From NCBI GenBank assembly GCA_016934555.1, contig JAFGSS010000205.1, positions 1 through 38,656 of the forward strand: a stretch of DNA of 38,656 bases, read 5' to 3'. The stretch is from Acidobacteriota bacterium. Lineage in GTDB: Bacteria; Acidobacteriota; UBA6911. The notes under the pieces are model-generated. The model made no database searches. It had not been told where the DNA came from and was given only the letters and a program-made list of their open reading frames with translations. A program made the translations under genes and the position numbers. How positions within the stretch are numbered: the stretch's first letter is position 1; every line of letters begins with the position of its first letter. Below are positions 11,181 through 22,990 of the stretch, one piece after another.

Positions 11181-13680
11181 GGGGGGTGAGCAGCCGGATG
11201 ACCAGCCGGCCGTCCGGCTGCCGGGAGACGTCGATCCCGCCGATGCGGTCTTCCACCGCCTCCCGCCCGACGCTCCGGATCCCGTCCCCCTCCAGCCAGT
11301 AGATGCGGTCGAGGGGGAGCATGGCCACGCGGGGAAGGAGGGCGGCCACCCGCTCCCTCCTTTTCCTGCCGCGGCGCCGCCAGGCGTCCCGCAGCGCCCC
11401 GACGAGCGGCAGCCCGGCGGCCCCGCCGGACCGGATGATCGGGGGGAGGACGTTTTTGTCCCCCTGCGTGTAGCGGACCAGGTCCTCCACGATTCCCGGA
11501 ATCCGCGGCTCCCAGTCCCCGTCGCCGATTTTCTTCCGGTAGGAGCGGACGACTTGCTGGAACCCGAGCAGCTGACGTTTCCCCTTCAACCAGGCGACCT
11601 CCGAAAGGTCGAACAGGAGCAGGCTGAACTCGTCCAGGATCTCGGCCTTCGTACCCTCATCCAGCCCCAGCTCCCCGAGGAAATCGGGGAGCGTCCGCCT
11701 TTCGAACAGGACCAGCCGGACCTCGATGTCGCGCACGGGGTCTTCCACGATTTTTTCAAACGCCCGGCGGCTGGCGCCGACGAACGCTTCCAGCCTGCCG
11801 CGGTCCGCGCCGGGCGCCTCCGTCACCTTTTCGTAAAGGGTCCGCCCGAGGAACTCTTCCAGCCGCCCGAGCAGCCGCTCCCGGTTGTCCCGCCGGCCGG
11901 GGTCGGCCAGGCTGAAGATTTCGAGCAGGCTCTTGTTGAACTCCTCCAGGATCCTCAGCTTGTGATCGCCCGGGAGGCTGCTCGACTCCATGAACATCAC
12001 GAGGGAATTCCAGTTCCGGCAGATCTCCTCGATCCGCCCCTTCGGTTTCCGGCCCATCAGGGTGCGGCGGTTCTGGATCTTGTCGCACGCCTTGGCCAGC
12101 GGGACGATGGTCCGGAGCCACTCGAACGTTTCCATGTCGGGCAGGATACGGTCCCCCGCGGTCAAACACCCGGCGACATAGCGGAGGTAATCGGTCTCCT
12201 CGAGCGGCTGCGGGCGGGAGCCGGCCTCCGCCTCCGGCTTGGTGAGGATTTCGAGCGCCTTGAGGATCCGTCCCCGGACGTCGTCCTTCCGGAACGCGGC
12301 CCGGATATCGTCCATGCTCGTGTCCGTGTCCTCCAGGACATCGTGCAGCAGGAGCGTGACCAGAACGAGCGCGTCGGTGACGCCGAAAACCTCCACCATG
12401 ATGCGCGCCACCCGGATCGGGTGCTCGATGAACTTCCGGCGCACGTCCCCCACGGGCACCGTTTTCAGCTGCCGGCGGGAATCGCCGTCGTGGGAGCGGT
12501 AGGCGACCTTGTAGCCCTTCAGCAGCAGGGCCATGTCCGCCGCCGACAGCGCCTTGCCCGAGGCGCTCTCGACCAGGCGCAGGAGCTGGTTGACCTGGTC
12601 GTTGATGTGGATGTGGTCTTCCTTGATGATGCGGAACTTTTCGAAATACTCCAGGTGCTGTTCGAGCATCCTCCTTTCGTCTTCATCGAGGCGCCCCCCC
12701 TCCGCCTCGATCCGGCCGATCAGCAGGTCGAAGAGCTCCCCGAACGGGGTACCGAACGGTTTTCCCCGGCGGATCCGGCCGAAGATCTCCCGGTAGCGCA
12801 TGAAATCCCGGTAGCGGGAGGGGGAGCTGCGGACCGCCAGGACCAGGTTCATGTAGTCGTAGGCCATCCAGACCCGCATCAGCGTTTCCCGCGGGATGCG
12901 CGCCATGTCCGGCCGGACGGCGTTGGCGTCCGCGATCTGCAGGACCTGGAGCATCTTCAGCAGGTCTTCCTTGCGGATGCCGGTCCCCAGCTCGACCGAT
13001 TCGATATCGGCATAGAAATCCTCGTGCAGGGTCCGGCCGTCCTTGACCCGGCCGTACGTCGCCTTTTCGATGAGGACCGACTGGTTCCGGACCAGGAACT
13101 GCACGATGGCGATGTCGCGGGGCCCCCACCCCAGGCGGGCGAGAAAATCCTTCGCGAGCAGCGCCGAGATTTCGGGATGGATCAGATGGCCGAGATAGTT
13201 TCTCGCCTCGGGCGTATCCAGCCCGAAAAAGGGGTAGGTTTCCTTCAGGATGGAGGCGTTGCGCTCCCGGTTCCTGCTCCATTCGACCGCCAGCCCGTAC
13301 CAGAGCCGGAGGTGCATCCCCCGGATGATGGCCACCTCGCCCAGGTCGTGAAAAAGCAGGGCGGTGTTGATCCAGAGCGTGGAGCCCCGCCGCGCTTCCG
13401 GGTCCCGGTACTCCTCCGCGCCGAAACCCCGGATCCACCCGAACGCGTGCCGGATGGCTTCGAACGTGTGCTCCATCAGGGGCATGGGGCGGTAGATGTT
13501 CGGGTCCTTTTCGGGCAGGTTCTCCTCGAAGGCGGAGAGTTCGGGGATGAGGGTCTCCAGTATGCGGGTGCGGACGGCGCGCTCGAAGGCGCGCGGATCG
13601 GTCATGACCCGGGCGAACGCCTCCCCCGGGGGTCGCTCCCCGCGAAGGCATTCCGCGAGATGGGCTATGGCTTGTCTCAT
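11170..13680 (-). CDS. Double HD-domain protein, CCA-type HD plus SpoT-like HD, no synthetase domain
   Basis: An 836-aa predicted cytosolic protein that I do not recognise as a named family. Residues about 65-240 hold one HD domain: [10 protein letters not shown] (His71), [10 protein letters not shown] (His111-Asp112), then [18 protein letters not shown] and VQFLVRN, resembling the HD domain of tRNA nucleotidyltransferases. Residues about 415-530 hold a second one resembling the ppGpp hydrolase domain of Rel/Spo[11 protein letters not shown] (His420), [13 protein letters not shown] (His446-Asp447, Glu450-Asp451), ILTKP, and [12 protein letters not shown] in place of the usual KLADRLHNMRTL. 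No nucleotidyltransferase, TGS or ACT domain is visible. The C-terminal 300 residues are unassigned and basic near 770-790. Nucleotide phosphohydrolase activity is an inference from the metal-binding motifs. The end overlaps ettA. Confidence 0.75.
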
Positions 13681-13705
13681 CGGTGAAGAGCGTCCCCGCC
13701 GCGGA

Positions 13706-14074
13706 TCACTTTTTTTTGAGCATCCGGTCGAGGCCGGCGAACGGGTTGTAGGTGGAGACGGTCGCCTGGGCGCCGGAGGGGGCCGGCCCCTCGGACCAGT
13801 CGGCCACGGAGTGGCGCGCGTGTTCGTTCTCGTGGCAATAGACGCACAGCAGCTCCCAGTTGCTGCCGTCGGGAGGGTTGTTGTCGTGATCGTGGTCCCT
13901 GTGGTGCACCGTGAGCTCGCGCAGCCGCTTCCCCTCGAACTCCCGCCCGCAGCGCCCGCACACGGGCGGGTACAGCCGGAGCGCCTGCTCGCGGTACCCC
14001 TGCATCCGCAGGTCCCGCTCGCGCCGGAGCCGGGCGATGAATTCCCGATCGTTTATTCCCGTATCGTTGGCCAT
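13706..14074 (-). CDS. yajD: YajD-like HNH nuclease family protein
   Basis: A 122-aa protein matching the YajD family from its helical N-terminus (GYREQALRLYPPVCGRCGREF) to its end (YNPFAGLDRML). It has the treble-clef HNH motif: CGRC, LTVHHRDHDHDNNPPDGSNWELLCVYCHENEH, with two Cys pairs for zinc and the His/Asn core. The function of YajD is not established; HNH proteins usually cut nucleic acid. The start at 14074 (MANDTGIN) is where family similarity begins. The frame stays open upstream, but those codons are made of the repeat palindromes. No Shine-Dalgarno is visible because a long hairpin abuts the start codon. Confidence 0.88.
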   Translation of the reverse strand: MANDTGINDREFIARLRRERDLRMQGYREQALRLYPPVCGRCGREFEGKRLRELTVHHRDHDHDNNPPDGSNWELLCVYCHENEHARHSVADWSEGPAPSGAQATVSTYNPFAGLDRMLKKK

Positions 14075-14113
14075 AATCAAAAGGGGGACAGTCACCACTG
14101 TCCCCTTCTGATT
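14075..14113. repeat. REP-like palindrome, copy 1 with extended arms
   Basis: The core GGGGACAGT-CACC-ACTGTCCCC (14084-14105) is extended by AATCAAAAG on the left and CTTCTGATT on the right, giving a near-perfect stem of about 17 bp with a 4-nt loop. It lies directly against the yajD start codon. Confidence 0.85.
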
Positions 14114-14129
14114 ATACAGGAAATGATGG

Positions 14130-14221
14130 GAAGGGGGACAGTCACCAGTGTCCCCTTCCTGGTTGATCATTTTGCATATACCAGAGCTTCCTTATGGAAG
14201 GGGACACTGGTGACTGTCCCC
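14130..14221. repeat. REPIN-like inverted pair of palindromes, copies 2 and 3
   Basis: Copy 2 (core 14134-14155) and copy 3 (core 14200-14221) are exact reverse complements over at least 26 bp, including the adjoining TTCC/GGAA, and about 38 bp separate them. Each copy is itself an imperfect palindrome (GGGGACAGT-N4-xxTGTCCCC). Inverted REP pairs of this layout are known as REPINs and are mobilised in trans by RAYT transposases; no RAYT gene is in this window. Copy 3 lies in the hom promoter region. Confidence 0.75.
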
Positions 14222-14229
14222 CTCCATGA

Positions 14230-17979
<3,750 letters not shown>

Positions 17980-17983
<4 letters not shown>

Positions 17984-18888
17984 CCCGTCTCCCGTCCCGG
18001 GCTCCCCTGGTTCGGGTGCCGCATCAGTTCGATGAATTTGCGGGCAGCCGGGGTGATCGGCTGCCGGGAGCGGACGATGACGCCCAGGGGGCGGTAAAAA
18101 CTCTTTTCCGTGAACGGGACCTGGACGAGGGAGCCGCCCTGGACCTCCTTCTGGACGCTGAGCAGCGGCACGATCGACACCCCGGCGCCGATCTCCACGC
18201 TGCGCTTGATGGTTTCGATGTTGTCGAATTCCATGACCACGCGCACGTCGATTCCGTGCTCGCGGAAGATCTGGTCCAGCGCCCGCTGGCTCGCCAGCCC
18301 CTTTTCAAACGCGATATAGTTCTGCCCGCCAAGCTTGCGGATGTCGACGTGGGGCCTCCGGGCCAGCGGGTGTTCCGGGGCGCAGATGAGCACCAGCTTG
18401 TCGGCGGGGAGCGGGATGACGCGCAGCCCCTTGCGCGGCTCCGGGTAGGTCACGATCCCCAGGTCGATGACGCCGGCGAGGCAGTCTTCGTACACCCGCG
18501 TCCCCTTGCTGTACTCGACGTGGAGCCGGACCTTGGGATAGAGTTTCAGAAACGTCTTCACCACCACGGAGATTTCGTACAGGCCGACGCTGTAGATCGT
18601 CGCCACCCGCACGCTCCCGGTCATGTCCTGCCCGACCGCCTTCAGTTCCAGCTGCATCTGTTCGAAGCCGTCGAGGATCTGCCTGGAGCGCTCGTAGAAG
18701 ATCCTTCCCGCCGGGGTGGGGGAGACGGTCTTTCCGTCCCGGCTCAGCAGCTGCGTCCCGAACCGTGCCTCGAGGTTCTTGATCTGCTGGCTGACGGCCG
18801 ACTGGGTGATGTCGTTGCGCACGGCGGCGCGGGAAAAACTCCGGCTCTCGACCAGGTCGCAGAAGACCTTGAGCGTCTCGATCTGCAT
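17980..18888 (-). CDS. LysR-family transcriptional regulator
   Basis: A 302-aa DNA-binding regulator. The N-terminal winged helix-turn-helix is typical: LKVFCDLVESRSFSRAA, ITQSAVSQQIKNLEARFGTQLLSR, then PTPAGRIFYE. Residues about 90-295 form the periplasmic-binding-protein-like effector domain (GSVRVATIYSVGLYE, IVTYPEPRKGL, GAGVSIVPLLSV), most like the CysB/CbbR group. It starts one base after the stop of the adenosyltransferase and overlaps the phosphatase by 4 bp, so all three form one operon. The ligand is unknown; it may control this operon. Confidence 0.93.
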
Positions 18889-18889
18889 C

Positions 18890-19441
18890 CTATTCCCCGC
18901 GGGGGCAGACGCCCGGAAAGGTTTCGGGCGCGGACTGGCGCAGGTTGACGCTGCGGGCGAGCACGAAAAGAAGGTCGGACAGGCGGTTCAGGTAGCGAAG
19001 GGAGGCGGGGCCTACGGCGCCGGAGCGGCCGAGCGCCAGGCACTGCCGTTCCGCCCTCCGGGCCACCGCGCGCGCGAGATGGAGCAGGCTTCCCCCCGGC
19101 GTCCCGCCAGGCAGGATGAAATTCCGGAGCGGCGGCAGGAGAGCGTCCAGGGCGTCGATCTCCGCCTCCAGCCCGGAGATTTCGGGCGGGCCGATCCTCC
19201 GCCCCTCCCCCCCGTCCGGTGCGGCCACTTCCGCGCCCAGCAGGAAGAGGTGGCCTTGGACGCGGAGCAGGACTTCACCCACCCCCTCCGGCAGCGCCTG
19301 TGCCAAGGCTACGCCCAGGAGCGCATTCAGTTCGTCGAGGGTTCCGTTGGCTTCTATGCGGGGATCGTCCTTGGGCACGCGCCGGCCGCCTGCGAGGCTC
19401 GTGGTCCCGTCGTCCCCCGTGCGGGTGTATATCGGTGTCAT
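18890..19441 (-). CDS. pduO: Cob(I)alamin adenosyltransferase, PduO type
   Basis: A 183-aa enzyme that adenosylates cob(I)alamin or related corrinoids with ATP. The signature IYTRTGDDGTTSLAGGRRVPKDDPRIEANGTLDELNALLG contains the ATP-binding TRxGDxGxT loop. The C-terminal helix has ARAVARRAERQCLAL and LRYLNRLSDLLFVLAR, the conserved RNRxSDxLF-like element. The length is normal for the single-domain form. It is first in a three-gene operon with a LysR regulator and a CobC-like phosphatase. It starts about 48 bp after the upstream dksA-like gene ends. Confidence 0.93.
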   Translation of the reverse strand: MTPIYTRTGDDGTTSLAGGRRVPKDDPRIEANGTLDELNALLGVALAQALPEGVGEVLLRVQGHLFLLGAEVAAPDGGEGRRIGPPEISGLEAEIDALDALLPPLRNFILPGGTPGGSLLHLARAVARRAERQCLALGRSGAVGPASLRYLNRLSDLLFVLARSVNLRQSAPETFPGVCPRGE

Positions 19442-19489
19442 CGGGATCCTCCCGCGGGCGGCGCAGGGTCAGGACGTTTCACTTCGGGG

Positions 19490-19831
19490 TCAGGCGGACT
19501 TCTTCTCTTTGCACGCGATGCAGACGGAGGTCCAGGGAACCGCCTTGAGCCGGGCTACGCTGATTTCCTCTTCGCAGACGGAACAGATGCCGTAGGTGCC
19601 GTTGTCGATTCTCTCTATCGCCGCCTCGATCGCGCGCAGCAGCTTGGCGTCGATCTGCAGCAGCCGGAGATTGACATGAACTTCGTTGTCGTCGCTTGCC
19701 TGGTCCACGAAATCGCCGTGGCGCGTGTCCTCCATATTTTCCCAATGAGGCTTCTTGCCCGGGGCGTTGACGATGGAATCCCGCTTCTGTTCGAGGGCGG
19801 CCCTGAATTTCTTGAGATCCCTTTTGTTCAT
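19490..19831 (-). CDS. dksA: DksA/TraR family C4 zinc-finger protein
   Basis: A 113-aa protein of the DksA/TraR family, which binds the RNA polymerase secondary channel and modulates initiation, often together with ppGpp. An N-terminal coiled coil (residues about 3-75) contains the acidic tip region ENMEDTRHGDFVDQASDDNEV. The C-terminal zinc finger is CSVC...CIAC, preceded by IDNGTYGICSVCEEEI and RLKAVPWTSVC. It is shorter than E. coli DksA (151 aa), as in many non-proteobacterial homologues, so strict orthology is not certain. GAGGTT upstream of the ATG serves as ribosome-binding site. Confidence 0.88.
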   Translation of the reverse strand: MNKRDLKKFRAALEQKRDSIVNAPGKKPHWENMEDTRHGDFVDQASDDNEVHVNLRLLQIDAKLLRAIEAAIERIDNGTYGICSVCEEEISVARLKAVPWTSVCIACKEKKSA

Positions 19832-19912
19832 AAATCAACCTCGATTGAAAAAGTGAAACTATAGATCAAAATCAGCCGCATGTAAACCTCCAGATTGCCC
19901 CCCCGGCGGCGG

Positions 19913-20830
19913 CTACTGCTTGAAGGTCAGTTCATAGGCGGAAACGATGTCGACCGGGTGGTACGACTTCTTGGCCGCCCTGAGACCGGGATCCCCGAGA
20001 TCCTCCTCGCGATTGATGAACTCGTACCCCTGCGCCGCGATGGTTTTCGCCGTCTCCTGGTTGATGATCTGGTAGAGCCCCTTGTAGCTGCGCAGCGCGC
20101 GCTCGAAATGGATCGCCGCCGTCCGGGGGCCGATGGCTTCGAAGATGGAAAACGCCACGGGCCGGCCGTCCGCCTCGACGAGCACCCCCTGCTGCTCCCA
20201 GGCCTTGAAATGCTTCAGGGTGCTTTCCAGCGCGGTCCTTTCCAGCGCCAGCATCCCCTCCATCCGGGGGCTCTCCTCCCCGGCGATCGCCTCGAGCACC
20301 ACGAAACAGGAATCGGTCTGCTCCCCCGTCAGGGGGGAGGGGGTCCATTCGTACAGTCCGTTCGCCTGGGAGATCAGGTTGCGCTTCTTGGCATACTTGC
20401 GCCCCTTGAGCTCCGCCAGGGAGTCGGCGGCGTAGATGTAGTTGGCCGCCGTCCGGTCTTCCCGGACGTGAAACTCCCGGACCAGGTCGGGGTTCTCCGT
20501 GAGGAACCGCTCGGAGACGCCGATGATTTTCAGCGCGTAGTCGAGTGCGGCGGCGCCCTGCAGAATCTTCCGTCGGCCCGCGGAACTCAACCGGCCCAGC
20601 GGCTGCAGCAGGTGGTGGTGCCCCGTCCTTTCCATGAAGCACGAAATCATGAGCCCCGCGTGGCCGCAGACGGCCCAGCCATATCGGTAAAAGGGGTTCC
20701 AGGCCGCGAGGACCGCGAACGTATACCCTGCCAGGGGATGCGCATATCGCCTCAGCGCCGGGGTCAGGAACCCGCGGTCCCCCAGCCGCAGCGGGGTGAA
20801 CTCGAAATCGAGGAACCGGTAGGCGGTCAT
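19913..20830 (-). CDS. DUF2156 (phosphatidylglycerol lysyltransferase C-terminal-like) protein
   Basis: A 305-aa protein related to the GNAT-like catalytic domain of MprF/phosphatidylglycerol lysyltransferases (DUF2156). Visible family features are YIYAADSLAELKGRKYAKKRNLISQAN, RPVAFSIFEAIGPRTAAIHFERA and the C-terminal YEFINREEDLGDPGLRAAKKSYHPV. It lacks the multi-helix flippase domain of MprF, so it would be soluble or peripheral. Transfer of an aminoacyl group from tRNA is the presumed reaction; the acceptor is unknown. Its start overlaps the stop of the upstream GNAT gene by 4 bp, indicating an operon. Confidence 0.85.
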   Translation of the reverse strand: MTAYRFLDFEFTPLRLGDRGFLTPALRRYAHPLAGYTFAVLAAWNPFYRYGWAVCGHAGLMISCFMERTGHHHLLQPLGRLSSAGRRKILQGAAALDYALKIIGVSERFLTENPDLVREFHVREDRTAANYIYAADSLAELKGRKYAKKRNLISQANGLYEWTPSPLTGEQTDSCFVVLEAIAGEESPRMEGMLALERTALESTLKHFKAWEQQGVLVEADGRPVAFSIFEAIGPRTAAIHFERALRSYKGLYQIINQETAKTIAAQGYEFINREEDLGDPGLRAAKKSYHPVDIVSAYELTFKQ

Positions 20831-21246
20831 GAGCGCTTGCCGTGGAGCATCGGCTGATACCCGACCAGGGGACCGTAACCCAGCCGTTCATAAAGTCCCT
20901 GGGTGCCCGGCTCGGCGACCAGCCCGATCCACGGGATCTTCCTCTCCAGGCAGAACCGGGTGAGGCGCCGCACCAGTTCCCCCCCGATCCCCCGGCCCCG
21001 GAGGGACGGGAGCACCACCACGTCCTGGATGTAGGCGTCGCTCACCCCGTCGGAGATCACGCGCGCCATCCCGACCGTCCGGCCGTCGGGCAGGCGCGCG
21101 ACCATGAAACAGAGGCTTCCGCGGATCATGGAAGGAATGATGGCGCGCGCCTCGGGGCTCTCCTCCCACCAGCCGGCCGACCGGTAGAGCTCCACGATCT
21201 CTTCCACGGGGGCCGACGAAACGATCTCGAACGACACCTCCTGCAT
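20827..21246 (-). CDS. GNAT family N-acetyltransferase
   Basis: A 139-aa acetyltransferase. It shows the acetyl-CoA pyrophosphate-binding motif A (VVLPSLRGRGIGGELVRRL, R-x-x-G-x-G), the preceding beta strand AYIQDVVV, and motif B near the end (GLYERLGYGPLV). The start is set at 21246 (MQEVSFEIV) because AGGGGG lies 5 nt upstream and the domain begins there; the open frame continues much further only as a shadow of the cyclodeaminase gene. It sits between an ornithine-cyclodeaminase-like gene (20-bp gap) and the DUF2156 gene (4-bp overlap). Confidence 0.9.
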   Translation of the reverse strand: MQEVSFEIVSSAPVEEIVELYRSAGWWEESPEARAIIPSMIRGSLCFMVARLPDGRTVGMARVISDGVSDAYIQDVVVLPSLRGRGIGGELVRRLTRFCLERKIPWIGLVAEPGTQGLYERLGYGPLVGYQPMLHGKRS

Positions 21247-21266
21247 GAAAACCCCCTGCGGCGCCG

Positions 21267-22217
21267 CTAGAAAGGGAGCTTCTCGCCGGTTCCCGCCTCG
21301 AGCGCCCGCTTGTAGATTTCGGCCGCCAGCGCGACATCCTCCAGGGCGACCCCCTGCGATTCGAACAGGGTGATCTCGGCCGCGTCCTCCCGGCCCGGGA
21401 ATTCCCCCACGACCACCAGGCCCAGTTCGCGGGCGTCCTCCCAGTAGAACGCCTCCTCCCCGGCGGCCAGGGCCAGGTCCCCGCACTCCATCCTGGCCTG
21501 TTCGAGGGAGTCCACGATCACGCACGCGCTCCTGCGGACCGTCTCCCCGTCGATTTCTCGCCGCGTAAGGAAATTCGAGCCCACGGCGTTGATGTGGGTC
21601 CCTGCGGCGAGCCATTCCCCCTTGAAAACCGGTTCGGCGGAGGTGGTGGCCGTGACCACGATGTCCTGCTCCCGCACCGCCGCCTCCGGGCTGCCGGCCG
21701 GGACGACCCCGATCCCCGTGGCCTTCGCCGTCTCCCGGCAGAAGGCCTTCAGCCTGTCCGCGGTCCGGGCATAGACCGTGACCTCGGTGATGGGGCGGAC
21801 GGCGCGGATCGCCTCGATCTGGGCCCGGGCCTGCCCCCCGGCCCCGAAAACTCCCAGCCTGGAGGCGTCCTCCCGCGCCATGAAGCGGGTGGCCACCGCC
21901 GAGGCGGCCCCCGTCCTCAACTGTCCCAGCCGGTCGGCCTCCATCACGGCGGCCAGCCGGCCGTCCCCTTCGTACAGCAGCACCACGAACCGGTTGGCCC
22001 CGGCGACGCTGGTGTAGGTCTTCAGGCCGGCATGGCCCAGCGGGGGGAGGGAGGCGCTCATCACGTGGAGCATCCCCTTCTCCATGCGGCAGCGGCTCCG
22101 GGGGGCGGTGTGGGCTTTCTCTTCCCCCTGAAGTCTGAAGGCGCGCTCGACCGCCTCGATGGCCATGTCCATCCCGGCCAGCCTGTTGATGTCCGATTCA
22201 GTCAGAAAAATCGCCAT
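21267..22217 (-). CDS. Ornithine cyclodeaminase / mu-crystallin family protein
   Basis: A 316-aa NAD(P)-dependent enzyme of the ornithine cyclodeaminase, alanine dehydrogenase and mu-crystallin family. Key stretches are LTESDINRLAGMDMAIEAVERAF, GHAGLKTYTSV (substrate-binding lysine), DRLGQLRTGAASAVATRFMAR, the dinucleotide loop GVFGAGGQARAQIEAI, GTHINAVGSNF and RREIDGETVRRS. Which reaction it performs (ornithine cyclisation, alanine dehydrogenation or ketimine reduction) cannot be told by eye. The start at 22217 (MAIFLTESD) has GGGGGAGG directly upstream; 22232 is an alternative. It is the first gene of a three-gene operon. Confidence 0.9.
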   Translation of the reverse strand: MAIFLTESDINRLAGMDMAIEAVERAFRLQGEEKAHTAPRSRCRMEKGMLHVMSASLPPLGHAGLKTYTSVAGANRFVVLLYEGDGRLAAVMEADRLGQLRTGAASAVATRFMAREDASRLGVFGAGGQARAQIEAIRAVRPITEVTVYARTADRLKAFCRETAKATGIGVVPAGSPEAAVREQDIVVTATTSAEPVFKGEWLAAGTHINAVGSNFLTRREIDGETVRRSACVIVDSLEQARMECGDLALAAGEEAFYWEDARELGLVVVGEFPGREDAAEITLFESQGVALEDVALAAEIYKRALEAGTGEKLPF

Positions 22218-22264
22218 ATCCTCCCCCTGCAATATCCTTGACGCCGCACAAATACCGGTCTTTC

Positions 22265-22293
22265 ACTATACTGGACCCTCCCGGCGCCGCCAA
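22265..22293 (-). promoter_or_regulatory. Predicted sigma-70-type promoter for the cyclodeaminase operon
   Basis: Read on the minus strand, TTGGCG (22288-22293) and TATAGT (22265-22270) are separated by 17 bp and lie about 48 bp before the start codon. Confidence 0.5.
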
Positions 22294-22355
22294 GGGGAAA
22301 ACAGGGACGGCGCGGGCGGGGGGCAGTTTGCGCTCAGCGCACCGGCACCCGCGGT

Positions 22356-22368
22356 GGTACACTGTACC
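22356..22368. promoter_or_regulatory. 13-bp perfect dyad upstream of the FxLYD gene
   Basis: GGTACA-C-TGTACC is perfectly symmetric and lies 22 bp before the downstream start codon, in the divergent intergenic region. It may be a repressor operator or part of the promoter. The binding factor is unknown. Confidence 0.4.
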
Positions 22369-22390
22369 GATCCGAAGGAGCCGTGGGACG

Positions 22391-22876
22391 ATGATCCGAA
22401 GAACCCTGTTTTTCGCAATTACGCTGATTCTGGTGGCGGTGCTGGCCGGCCTGGTTTTCCGGGGGTGCCAGCGGGAAAAGGAGCGGACGGCCGGGTCGGC
22501 GGAGCTGATGCGCACATCCCCCCCCTCTCCCGTAAGGGTTTTCGCGCCCGACGACCTCGAGGTCGTGCGCTCGGACTTCGCGTTGAAAGCCGTGCCCGGC
22601 GGGGGGACGGCCGCCAGCCACGATGTGGAACTCCGCAACCACGGAACACTCTCCTACCAGGGGTTCCGGCTGGAGTTCTCCTATCTCGATGCCCGGGGGC
22701 GCACCCTGGCTACGGAGAGCTGCACCCAGGAGCGCTCCCTCGCCCCGGGAGCCGCCCTCGCGATCTCCGGCATCGAGCTGGCCCCGGTCCCGGCGTCGGC
22801 CGTCCGGGTGGAGGCCTCGGTCCTCTCGGCCGATCTCGCCCCGTCGTCCCCCCCGGAAGCCGGACGGGCTCCCTGA
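22391..22876 (+). CDS. Membrane-anchored FxLYD-like domain protein
   Basis: A 161-aa protein with an N-terminal transmembrane anchor (about residues 4-23) and a Cys-containing exit (FRGCQREKE). The extracytoplasmic part (residues about 55-150) resembles the FxLYD/immunoglobulin-like fold: SHDVELRNHGTLSYQGFRLEFSYLDARGRTL, then LAPGAALAISGI and AVRVEASVLSAD. Its function is unknown. The start at 22391 is chosen because AAGGAG precedes it and the hydrophobic anchor follows at once. The open frame upstream (from 22238) has no coding character. It may be co-transcribed with the barrel gene 114 bp downstream, although a separate promoter is predicted there. Confidence 0.7.
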   Translation: MIRRTLFFAITLILVAVLAGLVFRGCQREKERTAGSAELMRTSPPSPVRVFAPDDLEVVRSDFALKAVPGGGTAASHDVELRNHGTLSYQGFRLEFSYLDARGRTLATESCTQERSLAPGAALAISGIELAPVPASAVRVEASVLSADLAPSSPPEAGRAP

Positions 22877-22905
22877 ACCGGCAAAGTCCCCGAAAAGGGG
22901 CCGAA

Positions 22906-22933
22906 TTGACACTCCACCGGAATCTGTGATAGC
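22906..22933 (+). promoter_or_regulatory. Predicted sigma-70 promoter for the outer-membrane protein gene
   Basis: A perfect TTGACA (22906-22911) is followed after 16 bp by GATAGC (22928-22933), with a TG just before it as in extended -10 elements. It lies about 58 bp before the start codon. Confidence 0.55.
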
Positions 22934-22990
22934 CTCACCGCATACCGGACCATCATCAGCGATGGTTTCCGGTGAAGGGGGCTCCTGGGC

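Noticed and set aside
21247-21615. N-terminal extension of the GNAT gene to 21615
   Set aside because: The extra codons overlap the ornithine-cyclodeaminase-like gene and are its frame shadow; the GNAT fold begins at 21246 with a good ribosome-binding site.
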